A DNA stretch of 13,945 bases from contig CAAFHY010000282.1 of NCBI GenBank assembly GCA_900762805.1, forward strand, positions 1-13,945, written 5' to 3'. The translations under genes and the position numbers were made by a program. Positions 8,368-13,945 of the stretch are shown piece by piece. This stretch comes from Oscillospiraceae bacterium (lineage in GTDB: Bacteria > Bacillota > Clostridia > Oscillospirales > Ruminococcaceae). Within the stretch, counting starts at the first letter, position 1. Every line of letters begins with the position of its first letter. Under the pieces are notes generated by a model. That model did not search any database, was not told the DNA's origin, and was given only the letters and a program-made list of their open reading frames with translations.

Positions 8368-8845
8368 GCCGCCGGACAGTCCGCCGCATCAGTCAACCGC
8401 CGCTTTGCGCGGCGGCTTGCCGGCTGTCTCTCCCCTTTTGCGGCGCCGGTTCGCCCGTCTGCCCTTAGAGCAGTCCGCCGCGCCTTTCCTGCCCGGTCCT
8501 GGGCCGCGGTGCTTCGCCTGTTTTTGCCGCTTTGGCAGAGAAAAGCGACACGCCGGCGGCACTGCGGTGTCCGGCAGGGTGTACCGCCCGCTTTTTATCC
8601 CCTTTTAGACCGGAAAGGTCGGCGCAAGGTCGGAGATAAAGTCTCTTTATCCGCTTTTGTCCCGCATCTCCGCACAAAAAACGGCATGGGCCGGAAAGCG
8701 GGCTGTTGTTCGTCTGTTCACGCCTTCCGAAAAGCAGCCGGTGCGGCGGGCCTTGTGCCCGCTGTCAGCGCAGACTGATTTTTACTTAAAAACCGAGTTG
8801 CCTTCCATGACCTAACCGGCCAGAACCATCTTCGCGCACTTTGAA
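8368..8845. other. Gene-free stretch between fructokinase and peptidase, with weak hairpins
   Basis: No supported gene. Just after the kinase stop, CCGCCGC (8397-8403) pairs with GCGGCGG (8409-8415) around TTTGC, but no T-run follows, so it is at best a weak terminator. GCGGT (8564-8568) can pair with ACCGC (8583-8587) ahead of TTTTT. Two related blocks occur: CTTTTTATCCCCTTTT near 8591-8606 and CTCTTTATCCGCTTTT near 8643-8658. GATAAAG (8635-8641) and CTTTATC (8645-8651) form a 7-bp inverted repeat with a 3-nt loop. No good promoter or ribosome binding site for the peptidase is seen. Confidence 0.5.
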
Positions 8846-9733
8846 GTGCGCAAAACCAAAAAGCAGAAGCAGGCCTTCCGCGACTGGGCAAAGGACTATG
8901 CCGCGGCCTGCGGCTATGAAATGGCTGTTGAACGGGGCAGCTTCGGCGCCAGAAATCTGGTGTTCGGCGACCCGCCGGCGGCCGGCGTCATTTATACGGC
9001 GCATTACGACACCTGTGCCCGTTTGCCCTTTCCCAATTGCATCACCCCGAAATGTATCCCGCTCTTTTTCCTCTATCAGCTGGCGATCTGCCTGCTTCTC
9101 GTCGGCCTCCCCGCGCTGGCTGAGCTGCTGCTGCTTCGGGCCGGCGCGCCCTTTGCCGCGGCCCACGTCGTCTTTTTGCTGCTGCTCACCCTGCTGACGG
9201 CACTGATGCTGGTCGGCCCCGCCAACCCCCACACCGCCAACGACAACACCTCCGGCGTCATCACGGTGCTGGAGATCATGCGCGCCCTCCCCGCCGGGCA
9301 GCGCGGCGATGTTGCCTTCATCCTGTTCAATCTGGAGGAGGCCGGACTGCTGGGGTCGTCGTCCTACGCCAGCAAGCACAAGCGGGCGCTGCGCGGGCTG
9401 CTGGTCAATTTTGACTGCGTATCAGACGGCTCGCACTTCCTGTTTATCGCCCGCCGCGGCAGCCGCGCCGACCTGCCGGCACTGGCGCGCGCCTTTCTGC
9501 CCGACGAATCCCACACCGTTGAATTCGCCTCAAGGGGCGTCATCTATCCCTCGGATCAAGCCTCCTTCCGGCGCGGCATCGGTGTGGCGGCTCTCCGCCG
9601 CACCCGCCGGGGGCTGCTGTATCTCAGCCGCATCCACACCCCGCGCGACACCGTCTTTGAATCAGGCAACATCGACTTTCTTGTGGCCGGTGCGCTGCGG
9701 CTGGCCGGCCAACTCGGCGGCCGGCCGATATAA
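8846..9733 (+). CDS. Membrane-associated M28-family zinc peptidase, start uncertain
   Basis: 295 residues from the first usable start, GTG at 8846. The M28 metal and catalytic residues are all visible: H53 in AHYDT, D133 in NDNTSG, E164/E165 in NLEEAG, D190 in NFDCV, and H264 in RIHTPRD. It probably acts as an aminopeptidase with two zinc ions. Between H53 and D133, where soluble members have a short loop, are two hydrophobic stretches (about 71-97 and 103-124), so the enzyme is probably tethered by a membrane hairpin. The frame reads on upstream without an interruption to a TAA at 8813-8815 (including IFAHFEVRKT), and an ATG in the same frame at 8807 is followed at its third codon by that TAA. 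No Shine-Dalgarno sequence precedes any candidate start. The 5' end may therefore be damaged although the rest is intact. No operon partner is seen; a tandem repeat begins immediately after the stop. Confidence 0.8.
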   Translation: MRKTKKQKQAFRDWAKDYAAACGYEMAVERGSFGARNLVFGDPPAAGVIYTAHYDTCARLPFPNCITPKCIPLFFLYQLAICLLLVGLPALAELLLLRAGAPFAAAHVVFLLLLTLLTALMLVGPANPHTANDNTSGVITVLEIMRALPAGQRGDVAFILFNLEEAGLLGSSSYASKHKRALRGLLVNFDCVSDGSHFLFIARRGSRADLPALARAFLPDESHTVEFASRGVIYPSDQASFRRGIGVAALRRTRRGLLYLSRIHTPRDTVFESGNIDFLVAGALRLAGQLGGRPI

Positions 9734-10263
9734 GGGGATAACACGGCGGGTGCGGAACGGCTCTGTCTGAGCAGGCAAACCGCCCCGAAGCAGGCACAGG
9801 CGCCGCCCATCGGACGCGGCCGGCGCCGGAGAGCGGAGCATCGCTTTGAACCGGCACAAAATGCCGCCCGCACAGGCCGCACCCGTCGCCGCTGAAAGAC
9901 TGCGCTGCGCCTGCGGATACATGGCCGCACCGCCGGACCGGGCAGGCTCCGCGCCGCTGAAAAAGCCGACCTCATCCCCCGAAGGTCTGCCGGCACAGGG
10001 GGATAACACGGCGGGTGCGGAACGGCGCTGTCTGAGCAGGCAGACTGCCCCGAAGCTGGCACAAGCGCCGCCCATCGGACGCGGCTGACGCCGGAGGGCG
10101 GAGCATCGCTTTGAACCGGCACAAAATGCCGCCCGCACAGGCCGCACCCGACACCGCTGAAAAAGCTGCGCTGCGCCTGCGGACACATGACCGCACCGCC
10201 GGACCGGGCAGGCTCCGCGCCGCTGAAAAAGCCAGCCTCGCCCCTTGAAGGTCTGCCGGCACG
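9734..10263. repeat. Two tandem copies of a ~265-bp intergenic repeat
   Basis: Copy 1 spans 9734-9998 and copy 2 9999-10263. Both start GGGGATAACACGGCGGGTG and end GAAGGTCTGCCGGCAC. By eye they differ at about 20 positions including one single-base indel, roughly 92% identity. Each unit contains a short internal repeat, CCGCTGAAA(A)A, about 80 bp apart. Bases immediately before copy 1, including the last peptidase codons, partly resemble the bases before copy 2. The sequence at 10261, GGATACCCTGGC, may begin a degenerate third copy. The single-base indel and the lack of ribosome binding sites argue against coding on either strand. I do not recognise it as an insertion sequence or known RNA. 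Confidence 0.85.
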
Positions 10264-10440
10264 GATACCCTGGCCGCCGCTCCTGCTCTATCCGCCCAAA
10301 AAACAAGCCGCATCCGCCAAGCGGCAAAAATGCTGCCGGGCTGCGGCAGCACGAACGGATGGCCGGGCCGCCTCCCGGCCGCGCAAGCGGTCCGCCGCCG
10401 AACGGCGCGGCCGGCTCATCAAGCAATAAACAGCAAAGCC

Positions 10441-10479
10441 GGGCAGGCCGGACTCTACGGAGTCCAGCCTGCCCTTTTT
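10441..10479 (+). terminator. Strong Rho-independent terminator, plus strand
   Basis: GGGCAGGC (10441-10448) pairs with GCCTGCCC (10467-10474), and GGACTC (10450-10455) pairs with GAGTCC (10460-10465) around TACG, with one C/A internal mismatch. TTTTT follows at 10475-10479. The nearest supported plus-strand gene is the peptidase, whose stop is about 700 bp upstream, so the repeat copies would lie in its 3' UTR. Confidence 0.85.
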
Positions 10480-10670
10480 ATACTGTCAGTTTTCTTTTGG
10501 AGGCTACAGCTTCTGTTCTGCCATCCAATAAGCGCGTTTCATGGCTGCATACGGGGCTTTCGCCGCCCGAAGCAAATCACTTAACGGCGCCGGTTCCTTT
10601 CAAACGGCCTGTTCGGCCGCCGAAACGGACCGATTTCCGCATCCCGCGCCGACCTTTTCATCCCGCCCAA

Positions 10671-10693
10671 GGCAGGCTGTCTGAAGGCCCGCC
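10671..10693 (-). terminator. Possible weak terminator after the membrane operon
   Basis: Read on the minus strand, GGCGGGC (10693-10687) pairs with GCCTGCC (10677-10671), with one G-U pair and a 9-nt loop, starting three bases after the stop codon of the acidic-tail protein gene. The tail TTGGGCG is not a T-run, so termination is uncertain. Confidence 0.3.
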
Positions 10694-10695
10694 CG

Positions 10696-11607
10696 TTATT
10701 TGCTTTCATCGCCGGCCTCCTTGCCGGTCTCGTCGGCAGACAACTCTCTGGCGGCTTCCGTGTCCTCCGGCGCCTCGCCGGCCTCATCGGCAGATGCTTC
10801 CCCGGCGGCCTCCGTGCCCTCCGGCGCCTCGCCGGCCTCGTCGGCAGGTGTTTCCCCAGCGGCCTCCGCATTCTCCGGCGCCTCGCCGGCCGGCTTTTTG
10901 CTCCTGAGCGGGCGGAACATGAAAACCGTGATGACCACCGCCGCCGTCAGCAGCACAAGCAGCCCCCAGAAATTGCGCACAAAGCTCCAAACAGCGCCGA
11001 CCGCGCCCTTTTCGTACCATTGCAGCAGCAGCGGCGCGCCGCTTTCATCAACGGCGTGGCACAGCGCGATATAGCCGTAGCCACTGCCCTCTGTTGTGAG
11101 GTACTCGGCGCCGCCGTAGGTCCGGCGCTCGCCCTCAACCAGCGCGCTTTCATAGGTATAGGTGATCACGAACAGCTGCAGCTCCTTATAGCCCTGCTGC
11201 GTCTCGGTCAGCGGCAGCCACAGCGTCGGCGATTTTTCAAAGAGCGCTGGATTGATGACGGTGCCCGCCTCGGCGTCGTACTGCGGATAGTCCTCCGCCG
11301 TGACGATGGCGTAGAAATAGGCGCTGTCGAGCGCGTAGCCCTCCGGCAGCGCGCTCTTGATGGCGTTGTAAGAGCCCTCGTGCTCGGTGTCTCCCCCGCG
11401 AAGCGGGGTGAAACGCGCCTCAAAGGAAACGTCCGCAAAGTCGCTGCTCAGCAGATCGGGCGCGACGGTCAGCATGACACCGTCCTCTCCGGTAAAGCGG
11501 AGCGGCTCGGCCTCCTCCGCAAACAGCGGCAGGAACATCCCGGCCAGCATGGCGAGAATCAGCAGCGTGCAAAGCACGGCCGATACGGTCTTGACAATTT
11601 TATTCAA
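10696..11607 (-). CDS. Uncharacterised single-pass membrane protein with acidic repeat tail
   Basis: 303 residues, family not recognised. The N-terminus (KIVKTVSAVLCTLLILAMLA) is a signal peptide or anchor with a possible cleavage after LFA at 30. Residues about 31-205 would be outside the cell and contain many aromatic and acidic residues. A second hydrophobic helix lies at about 213-231, followed by the basic RPLRSKKP stop-transfer segment. The cytoplasmic tail has three copies of an 18-residue repeat, AGEAPEnxEAAGExxADE, at 240-293, then a short charged end. The start is TTG at 11607, supported by GGAGGA (11616-11621) eight bases upstream. It overlaps the preceding gene by 8 nt, which suggests translational coupling. 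The partnership with the polytopic protein suggests a membrane complex, but no function can be assigned. Confidence 0.85.
   Translation of the reverse strand: MNKIVKTVSAVLCTLLILAMLAGMFLPLFAEEAEPLRFTGEDGVMLTVAPDLLSSDFADVSFEARFTPLRGGDTEHEGSYNAIKSALPEGYALDSAYFYAIVTAEDYPQYDAEAGTVINPALFEKSPTLWLPLTETQQGYKELQLFVITYTYESALVEGERRTYGGAEYLTTEGSGYGYIALCHAVDESGAPLLLQWYEKGAVGAVWSFVRNFWGLLVLLTAAVVITVFMFRPLRSKKPAGEAPENAEAAGETPADEAGEAPEGTEAAGEASADEAGEAPEDTEAARELSADETGKEAGDESK
10729..10890 (-). repeat. Three 54-bp in-frame repeats encoding the acidic tail
   Basis: Three consecutive 54-bp units encode AGEAPENAEAAGETPADE and two variants at residues 240-293. The period is exactly 18 codons, so copy-number change would keep the frame. 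The sequence is rich in Ala, Glu and Gly and is predicted to be disordered and acidic. Confidence 0.9.
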
Positions 11608-12379
11608 CAGAAGAGTCCTCCTTCACAGCGCCCAAGGCGCTGTCGATAGTCAGCAGAAGCCAGGGAATGAGCGGCAGCAGCCGCAGCGGGTCGCCGCCGA
11701 GAAGCAGCGCGGCGATGACGGCCGGCGCACCATAGCTGCCAAACAGCAGCGCATAGCGCCGGCGGCGCTTGGTTACGGAGCGGTCGTCCCCGCTTTGAAA
11801 GCTCCAAAACAGCTGAACGAGAAACAGCGCGCCCAGCGCGTAGCTGAGAGCCGTCAGCTGTGACACGGCATTTTTGCTGTTGACGGGGTCGTCCAGGAAG
11901 CACAGCACCAGCTCAAACAGAAAGCCGAGCGCGGCAGCGCCGGCAAACGGCATGGGCGGCGCTCCGTCGCCCCGCAGGCGCGCCGGCGCGGCGCGGAAAA
12001 AGCAGACGGCGGCCAGTGTCAGCGTGACGCAGGCCAGCGCGCCGATCACGACATAGGGCAGGCCGGCGGCCAGCATGGCCCGATCGGCCGCAAGCAGCCG
12101 AAGGCGGCCGGCGAGCGCCGGCAGCGGGGCAGCCGCCCGCACAAGGCAGGCCAGCCCGGCCAGCAGATAGAACACGCCGGCAGCACGGCCCGGCAGCTGG
12201 CGGACGGCCGGCCTTTCGGCGCACAGCACCGCGGCCAGCACCGCCGCGGCCAGCGGCAGCAGCCCGACAAGGCCGGGGACGGTAAAATAGCCGTCCGGCC
12301 CGACAAGCAGCGCCGTAAAAGCCGCCAGCAGCAGTGCCGGCAGCAGAAGCAGAAGCATACGTCTGCGGCAGGAACCCAT
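11600..12379 (-). CDS. Uncharacterised polytopic membrane protein, about eight helices
   Basis: 259 residues, family not recognised. Hydrophobic segments lie at approximately 6-26, 32-54, 66-86, 101-130, 144-163, 171-194, 208-228 and 231-248, giving about eight transmembrane helices. A basic loop DDRSVTKRRRRY lies near 197-209 and probably faces the cytoplasm. No transporter, ATP-binding or catalytic motif is seen. The ATG start at 12379 has a strong AAAGGAGA ribosome binding site a few bases upstream. It is the first gene of a two-gene minus-strand unit; its stop TAA lies inside the start of the next gene (8-nt overlap). A near-consensus promoter sits in the 86-bp gap to the divergent spoIID-like gene. 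Confidence is high that this is a gene and low about its role. Confidence 0.88.
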   Translation of the reverse strand: MGSCRRRMLLLLLPALLLAAFTALLVGPDGYFTVPGLVGLLPLAAAVLAAVLCAERPAVRQLPGRAAGVFYLLAGLACLVRAAAPLPALAGRLRLLAADRAMLAAGLPYVVIGALACVTLTLAAVCFFRAAPARLRGDGAPPMPFAGAAALGFLFELVLCFLDDPVNSKNAVSQLTALSYALGALFLVQLFWSFQSGDDRSVTKRRRRYALLFGSYGAPAVIAALLLGGDPLRLLPLIPWLLLTIDSALGAVKEDSSVE

Positions 12380-12394
12380 GAAATCTCCTTTCGG

Positions 12395-12424
12395 TCATAA
12401 AAGCGGCAGCGCCGCATATATAAT
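12395..12424 (+). promoter_or_regulatory. Candidate sigma-E-like promoter for the spoIID-like gene
   Basis: TCATAAA (12395-12401) fits the B. subtilis sigma-E -35 pattern kmATAww, and CATATATA (12415-12422) partly fits CATACAnT, with a 13-bp gap. Sigma-E control of spoIID is established in B. subtilis. A TATAAT also occurs at 12419-12424 but has no recognisable -35 partner. The assignment is inference from short, AT-rich matches. Confidence 0.35.
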
Positions 12425-12453
12425 ATTGTACCCATCCGGCAGGAAGCTGTCAA
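12425..12453 (-). promoter_or_regulatory. Near-consensus vegetative promoter of the membrane operon
   Basis: On the minus strand a perfect TTGACA -35 (12453-12448) is separated by 17 bp from TACAAT (12430-12425), a 5/6 -10. Transcription would begin near 12418, about 38 nt before the ATG at 12379. It overlaps the predicted start region of the divergent gene. Confidence 0.8.
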
Positions 12454-12465
12454 CAAGAGGAAACG

Positions 12466-13416
12466 ATGAAAAGAAGGACCGGTATCTATCTTATCTACAT
12501 TCTGGCCGTGCTGCTCATCCCGGCCGTCGCCGCCTACACCGGCACACCGGGCGGACTGCCCGATCCCGACCCCTTTCCCGACAAGGAGGCCGAGCAGCTG
12601 ACGCTGACCGACGGGGCGGACGGACGTGAGCTGGCCGTGACCATGCGCGAGTATCTGGTGGGGGCGCTGGCCGCCGAGGCCGACCCTGCCGCCGAGCCGG
12701 AGGCGCTGAAGGCGCTGGCCGTGGCACTGCACAGCTGGGCGCTCTATCTGCAGGCAAAGGGCGAGCCGATAACCGTTGATACCGAAAGGGGGCGCGGCTA
12801 CCGGCCCGACAGCGCGCGCCGCACCGCTTTCGGCGCACAGTACGCCGCGAACGAGCAGCGGCTGACGGCCGCCGTTGACGCCGTTCTGGCCTATATCCTG
12901 ACCTATGAGAGCCGGCCGGCGGCGGCCTGCTACCACGCCATCTCGCCCGGCCGCACGGAGGACAGCGGCAACGTCTTTTCCGAGGCGCTGCCCTATCTGA
13001 AGGCCGTCGATTGCGCCGAGGACATCGGCTGCGAGGGTTATCTTGCGCAAAAGGAGGTCACCCCGCAGCAGCTGACCGATGCACTGCACGCGCTGGACGA
13101 CAGCTTTTCCGCCGACGGCCAGCCCGAAGCATGGGTCGGCAGGCTGTCGGTCAGCCCATCGGGCACCGTGCTGGCTGCCGCTATCGGCAGCCGCACCTTT
13201 TCGGGCGGCGCGCTGCGCGAGACGCTGGGGCTGCGCTCGGCCGCCTTTACCGTCCGGTTCGACGGAGAAAATTTTATTTTTGAGACTAAGGGCTTCGGAC
13301 ACGGCGTGGGCATGAGCCTGCACGCCGCCAACGAAATGGCCGGGGGCGGCGCGACCTTTGACGCCATTCTGGCGCGCTTTTATCCGGGCACCTCGCTGGG
13401 CCGCGCCGTGCCATGA
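12466..13416 (+). CDS. spoIID: Stage II sporulation protein D-like peptidoglycan lytic enzyme
   Basis: 316 residues, close to B. subtilis SpoIID (343). In sporulating cells SpoIID is a membrane-anchored lytic transglycosylase that cleaves glycan strands freed by SpoIIP during engulfment. One N-terminal membrane helix spans about 7-24, followed by an acidic/proline linker and the SpoIID/LytB domain. EYLVGALAAE places the likely catalytic glutamate at E71. CYHAISPGRTEDSGNVF (155-171) and GFGHGVGMS (276-284) are family motifs. H157, C183 and C189 could include zinc ligands, as reported for clostridial SpoIID; this is tentative. The usual AQAVAARTYA segment reads ALAVALHSWAL, with the conserved Arg replaced by His89. 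The ATG has AGAGG seven bases upstream. The gene stands alone, divergent from the membrane operon, without SpoIIP, SpoIIM or spoIIID nearby. A SpoIID/LytB paralogue with another role remains possible. Confidence 0.9.
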   Translation: MKRRTGIYLIYILAVLLIPAVAAYTGTPGGLPDPDPFPDKEAEQLTLTDGADGRELAVTMREYLVGALAAEADPAAEPEALKALAVALHSWALYLQAKGEPITVDTERGRGYRPDSARRTAFGAQYAANEQRLTAAVDAVLAYILTYESRPAAACYHAISPGRTEDSGNVFSEALPYLKAVDCAEDIGCEGYLAQKEVTPQQLTDALHALDDSFSADGQPEAWVGRLSVSPSGTVLAAAIGSRTFSGGALRETLGLRSAAFTVRFDGENFIFETKGFGHGVGMSLHAANEMAGGGATFDAILARFYPGTSLGRAVP

Positions 13417-13727
13417 AGGGCGGCGGGCAGCCGGCTCAGCATACGGCGGCCCCTCGCAGCTCCCCCTGCGGGCGGCGCGGGCACACCCGCGGAACGATCA
13501 AAACGGAGCGGTGTGATCCGACGTCTTTCCCCCGCAAAGCAGCACACAGACGCACACGCAAGCTCAAGCCGCGCCAAGGGAACGCCCGATACGATGTCCC
13601 CGCGCCGCTGACGCGGCGGCCGCCCAAGCGCACGGCAAAGATGCCGCAAGCCGCCAAGGGAACGGGAGATTTCATAAAACAGCGGCCGGAGCGCAGGGCT
13701 CCGGCCATTTGCCGTGTAGAGATCGGT
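13417..13727. other. Gene-free stretch after spoIID, with hairpins and a short direct repeat
   Basis: No supported gene. CGCGGG (13476-13481) pairs with CCCGCG (13486-13491) around CACA, 60 bp past the spoIID stop and without a T-run. GCCAAGGGAACG occurs twice, at 13573-13584 and 13653-13664, each preceded by CAAGCC. The hairpin at 13684-13706 lies between the convergent spoIID and small-peptide genes. Confidence 0.55.
13684..13706 (-). terminator. Hairpin terminator between convergent genes, probably bidirectional
   Basis: GGCCGGAGC (13684-13692) pairs perfectly with GCTCCGGCC (13698-13706), 9 bp with a 5-nt loop. On the minus strand it is followed by GCTGTTTTATG, 22 nt after the stop of the small membrane peptide gene. 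On the plus strand ATTT follows, so it may also end spoIID transcription. Confidence 0.65.
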
Positions 13728-13865
13728 TCAGCGATCCTGCTCGATCTCGATATCGGCCGCATAGCGGCGGATATTGCGCTTGAAGAAGCCGAAAACGGCA
13801 TCAAACACAGGAATCGCCACGATGCAGACAAACGCGATGATGAGACTTCTTAACAATCTGCTCAC
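13728..13865 (-). CDS. Small 45-residue membrane peptide, function unknown
   Basis: The gene starts at GTG (13865) with an ideal AAGGAGG (13880-13874) eight bases upstream and an extended -10 promoter just before that, and ends at TGA (13730-13728) followed by a hairpin. The product begins MSRLLRSLIIAFVCIVAIPV. It has a short basic N-terminus, a hydrophobic helix at about 7-28, then an amphipathic charged tail with FFKRNIRRY and an acidic end (IEIEQD). It is predicted to be a single-span membrane peptide with the tail in the cytoplasm. I do not recognise a family. The complete set of expression signals around such a short frame is the main evidence that it is real. It is convergent with spoIID and faces it tail to tail. 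Confidence 0.78.
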   Translation of the reverse strand: MSRLLRSLIIAFVCIVAIPVFDAVFGFFKRNIRRYAADIEIEQDR

Positions 13866-13893
13866 TTTTCCAGCCTCCTTATTTTCTAAATTA

Positions 13894-13902
13894 ATTATAG
13901 CA
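13894..13902 (-). promoter_or_regulatory. Extended -10 promoter of the small membrane peptide gene
   Basis: Read on the minus strand, TGCTATAAT occupies 13902-13894, a perfect TATAAT with the TG extension, in strongly AT-rich DNA. The -35 position 17 bp upstream (TTCCCT) is poor, as is common with extended -10 promoters. Transcription would start about 20 nt before the GTG. Confidence 0.65.
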
Positions 13903-13945
13903 AAAAAGTTGAAAAAAGGGAATTATAAAAGTAAAACAAAATAAA

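Larger units (their letters stand above)
10264..10695. other. Gene-free convergent region between repeats and the membrane operon
   Basis: No supported gene on either strand. It holds a strong plus-strand terminator (10441-10479) and weaker minus-strand hairpins. A 5-bp stem GCCGC (10307-10311) with GCGGC (10321-10325) has A/T runs on both sides and, read on the minus strand, is followed by TTGTTTTTT. TGCTGCC with GGCAGCA near 10330-10350 can also pair. The AT-richer stretch 10475-10560 shows nothing identifiable. Confidence 0.5.

Noticed and set aside
8465..8677. Minus-strand 70-codon frame between the kinase and peptidase genes
   Set aside because: It has no convincing ribosome binding site and a composition typical of spurious frames in GC-rich intergenic DNA; no fold or motif is recognised.
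9556..10426. Overlapping minus-strand frames through the 265-bp repeats encoding repeated Cys/Arg/Pro-rich peptides
   Set aside because: The frames exist because the repeat is GC-rich. They overlap the peptidase 3' end, the copies differ by an indel that changes frame, and no ribosome binding site or known domain is present.

Overview
The window looks like a chromosomal segment of a GC-rich, spore-forming, Gram-positive anaerobe of the Clostridia, most likely Oscillospiraceae/Ruminococcaceae. Supporting signs are a SpoIID sporulation protein, an LPETG sortase-anchored surface protein, AGGAGG-type ribosome binding sites, TATAAT promoters and strong GCC/GGC/GAC/GTC codon preference. The genus assignment is inference. 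I see no rRNA, tRNA, CRISPR array, phage gene, transposase or integrase.

Layout. 1-330: AT-rich promoter region and a roughly 210-nt GC-rich leader. 331-6612 (+): a 2093-residue secreted, LPETG-anchored multidomain protein with an apparently intact PHP metallophosphoesterase core between OB-fold and Ig-like modules, followed by two hairpins, one a terminator. 6771-7413: a gene-free stretch holding a decayed copy of the 3' end of the downstream sugar kinase plus four ~53-bp tandem repeats. 7414-8367 (+): PfkB-family fructokinase with its own extended -10 promoter. 8368-8845: gene-free. 8846-9733 (+): membrane M28-type zinc peptidase with an anomalous 5' end. 9734-10263: two tandem copies of a ~265-bp repeat starting directly at the peptidase stop codon. 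10264-10695: gene-free, with a strong plus-strand terminator. 10696-12379 (-): two overlapping genes, an eight-helix membrane protein and a single-pass protein with an acidic repeat tail. 12380-12465: compact divergent promoter region. 12466-13416 (+): spoIID-like gene. 13417-13727: gene-free, with hairpins. 13728-13865 (-): a 45-residue membrane peptide gene with a near-ideal promoter and ribosome binding site.

The genes do not form one pathway. The surface PHP protein, the fructokinase and the peptidase each look like independent units. The membrane operon (-) and spoIID (+) share an intergenic region of only 86 bp in which a strong vegetative-type minus promoter overlaps a possible sigma-E-like plus promoter, which hints at mutually exclusive expression. 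No obvious novel defence or mobile system is present. The most unusual content is the 265-bp tandem repeat, the kinase-tail remnant with its adjacent minisatellite, the peptidase start-region lesion, and the small and uncharacterised membrane proteins.
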